Shown here piece by piece: positions 13,274-13,320 of a DNA stretch of 13,320 nucleotides. How positions within the stretch are numbered: position 1 is the stretch's first letter; every line of letters starts with the position of its first letter. A model generated the notes under the pieces. It worked only from the letters and a program-made list of their open reading frames with translations, did not search any database and was not told where the DNA came from. Origin of the DNA: DASSHC01 sp035693105 (GTDB taxonomy: Bacteria; Chloroflexota; Chloroflexia; Thermomicrobiales; Thermomicrobiaceae); contig DASSHC010000061.1 in the NCBI GenBank assembly GCA_035693105.1, positions 1-13,320 of the forward strand. Direction: 5' to 3'. The translations under genes were made by a program, and so were the position numbers.

Positions 13274-13320
13274 GCCCACCCTCGCGTCCTCTCGCTATCG
13301 CGGCACGCCGGCAAACGCCG

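Noticed and set aside
1..13320. CRISPR arrays, tRNA genes, transposases or attachment sites
   Set aside because: No regularly spaced direct repeats, cloverleaf-like segments or transposase motifs were seen.

Overview
The window is very GC-rich and almost fully coding. Every supported gene lies on the minus strand, so transcription runs from high to low coordinates. The GC-rich codon use, frequent GTG starts, B12-type radical SAM genes and short interspersed palindromes are reminiscent of a Chloroflexota genome, perhaps Thermomicrobia-like. That assignment is an impression from style and gene families; there is no rRNA or marker gene here to prove it.

Layout in order of transcription. A small three-helix membrane protein of the YidH/DUF202 type (12905-13273) stands alone upstream, followed by a 128-base gap. 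A dense gene run then starts: a MNT-like nucleotidyltransferase with a helix-turn-helix-like N-terminus (11817-12776), two tandem paralogous B12-binding-fold radical SAM enzymes (10306-11820 and 8890-10287), a class I methyltransferase (8100-8897), a 618-residue protein with two methyltransferase domains (6239-8095), and a third B12-type radical SAM enzyme (4753-6228). A 219-base gap holds a long perfect palindrome (4594-4711). After it come a SPASM-type radical SAM enzyme (3481-4533), a second methyltransferase related to the first (2605-3468), a GT4 glycosyltransferase (1417-2604), a GT87-type polytopic membrane glycosyltransferase (158-1420) and the first 63 codons of another GT4-like enzyme that runs off the left edge.

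Start and stop codons overlap or abut at most junctions (ATGA overlaps at 1417-1420 and 11817-11820, a TAG directly followed by GTG at 2604/2605, an 8-base overlap at 8890-8897), so the genes probably form one operon or two split by the palindrome. The combination of four radical SAM enzymes, four methyltransferase domains and three glycosyltransferases suggests assembly of a modified, methylated and glycosylated molecule, possibly ending at the membrane through the GT87 enzyme. The product cannot be told from the sequence and I know of no named pathway with this gene set.

The most unusual features are short interspersed repeats that seem to have moved into the operon and been used as coding sequence. 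One appears to form the linker joining the two methyltransferase domains. Another pair forms the C-terminal tail and stop codon of that protein and also the ribosome binding site of the next gene. A third separates the two halves of the operon.
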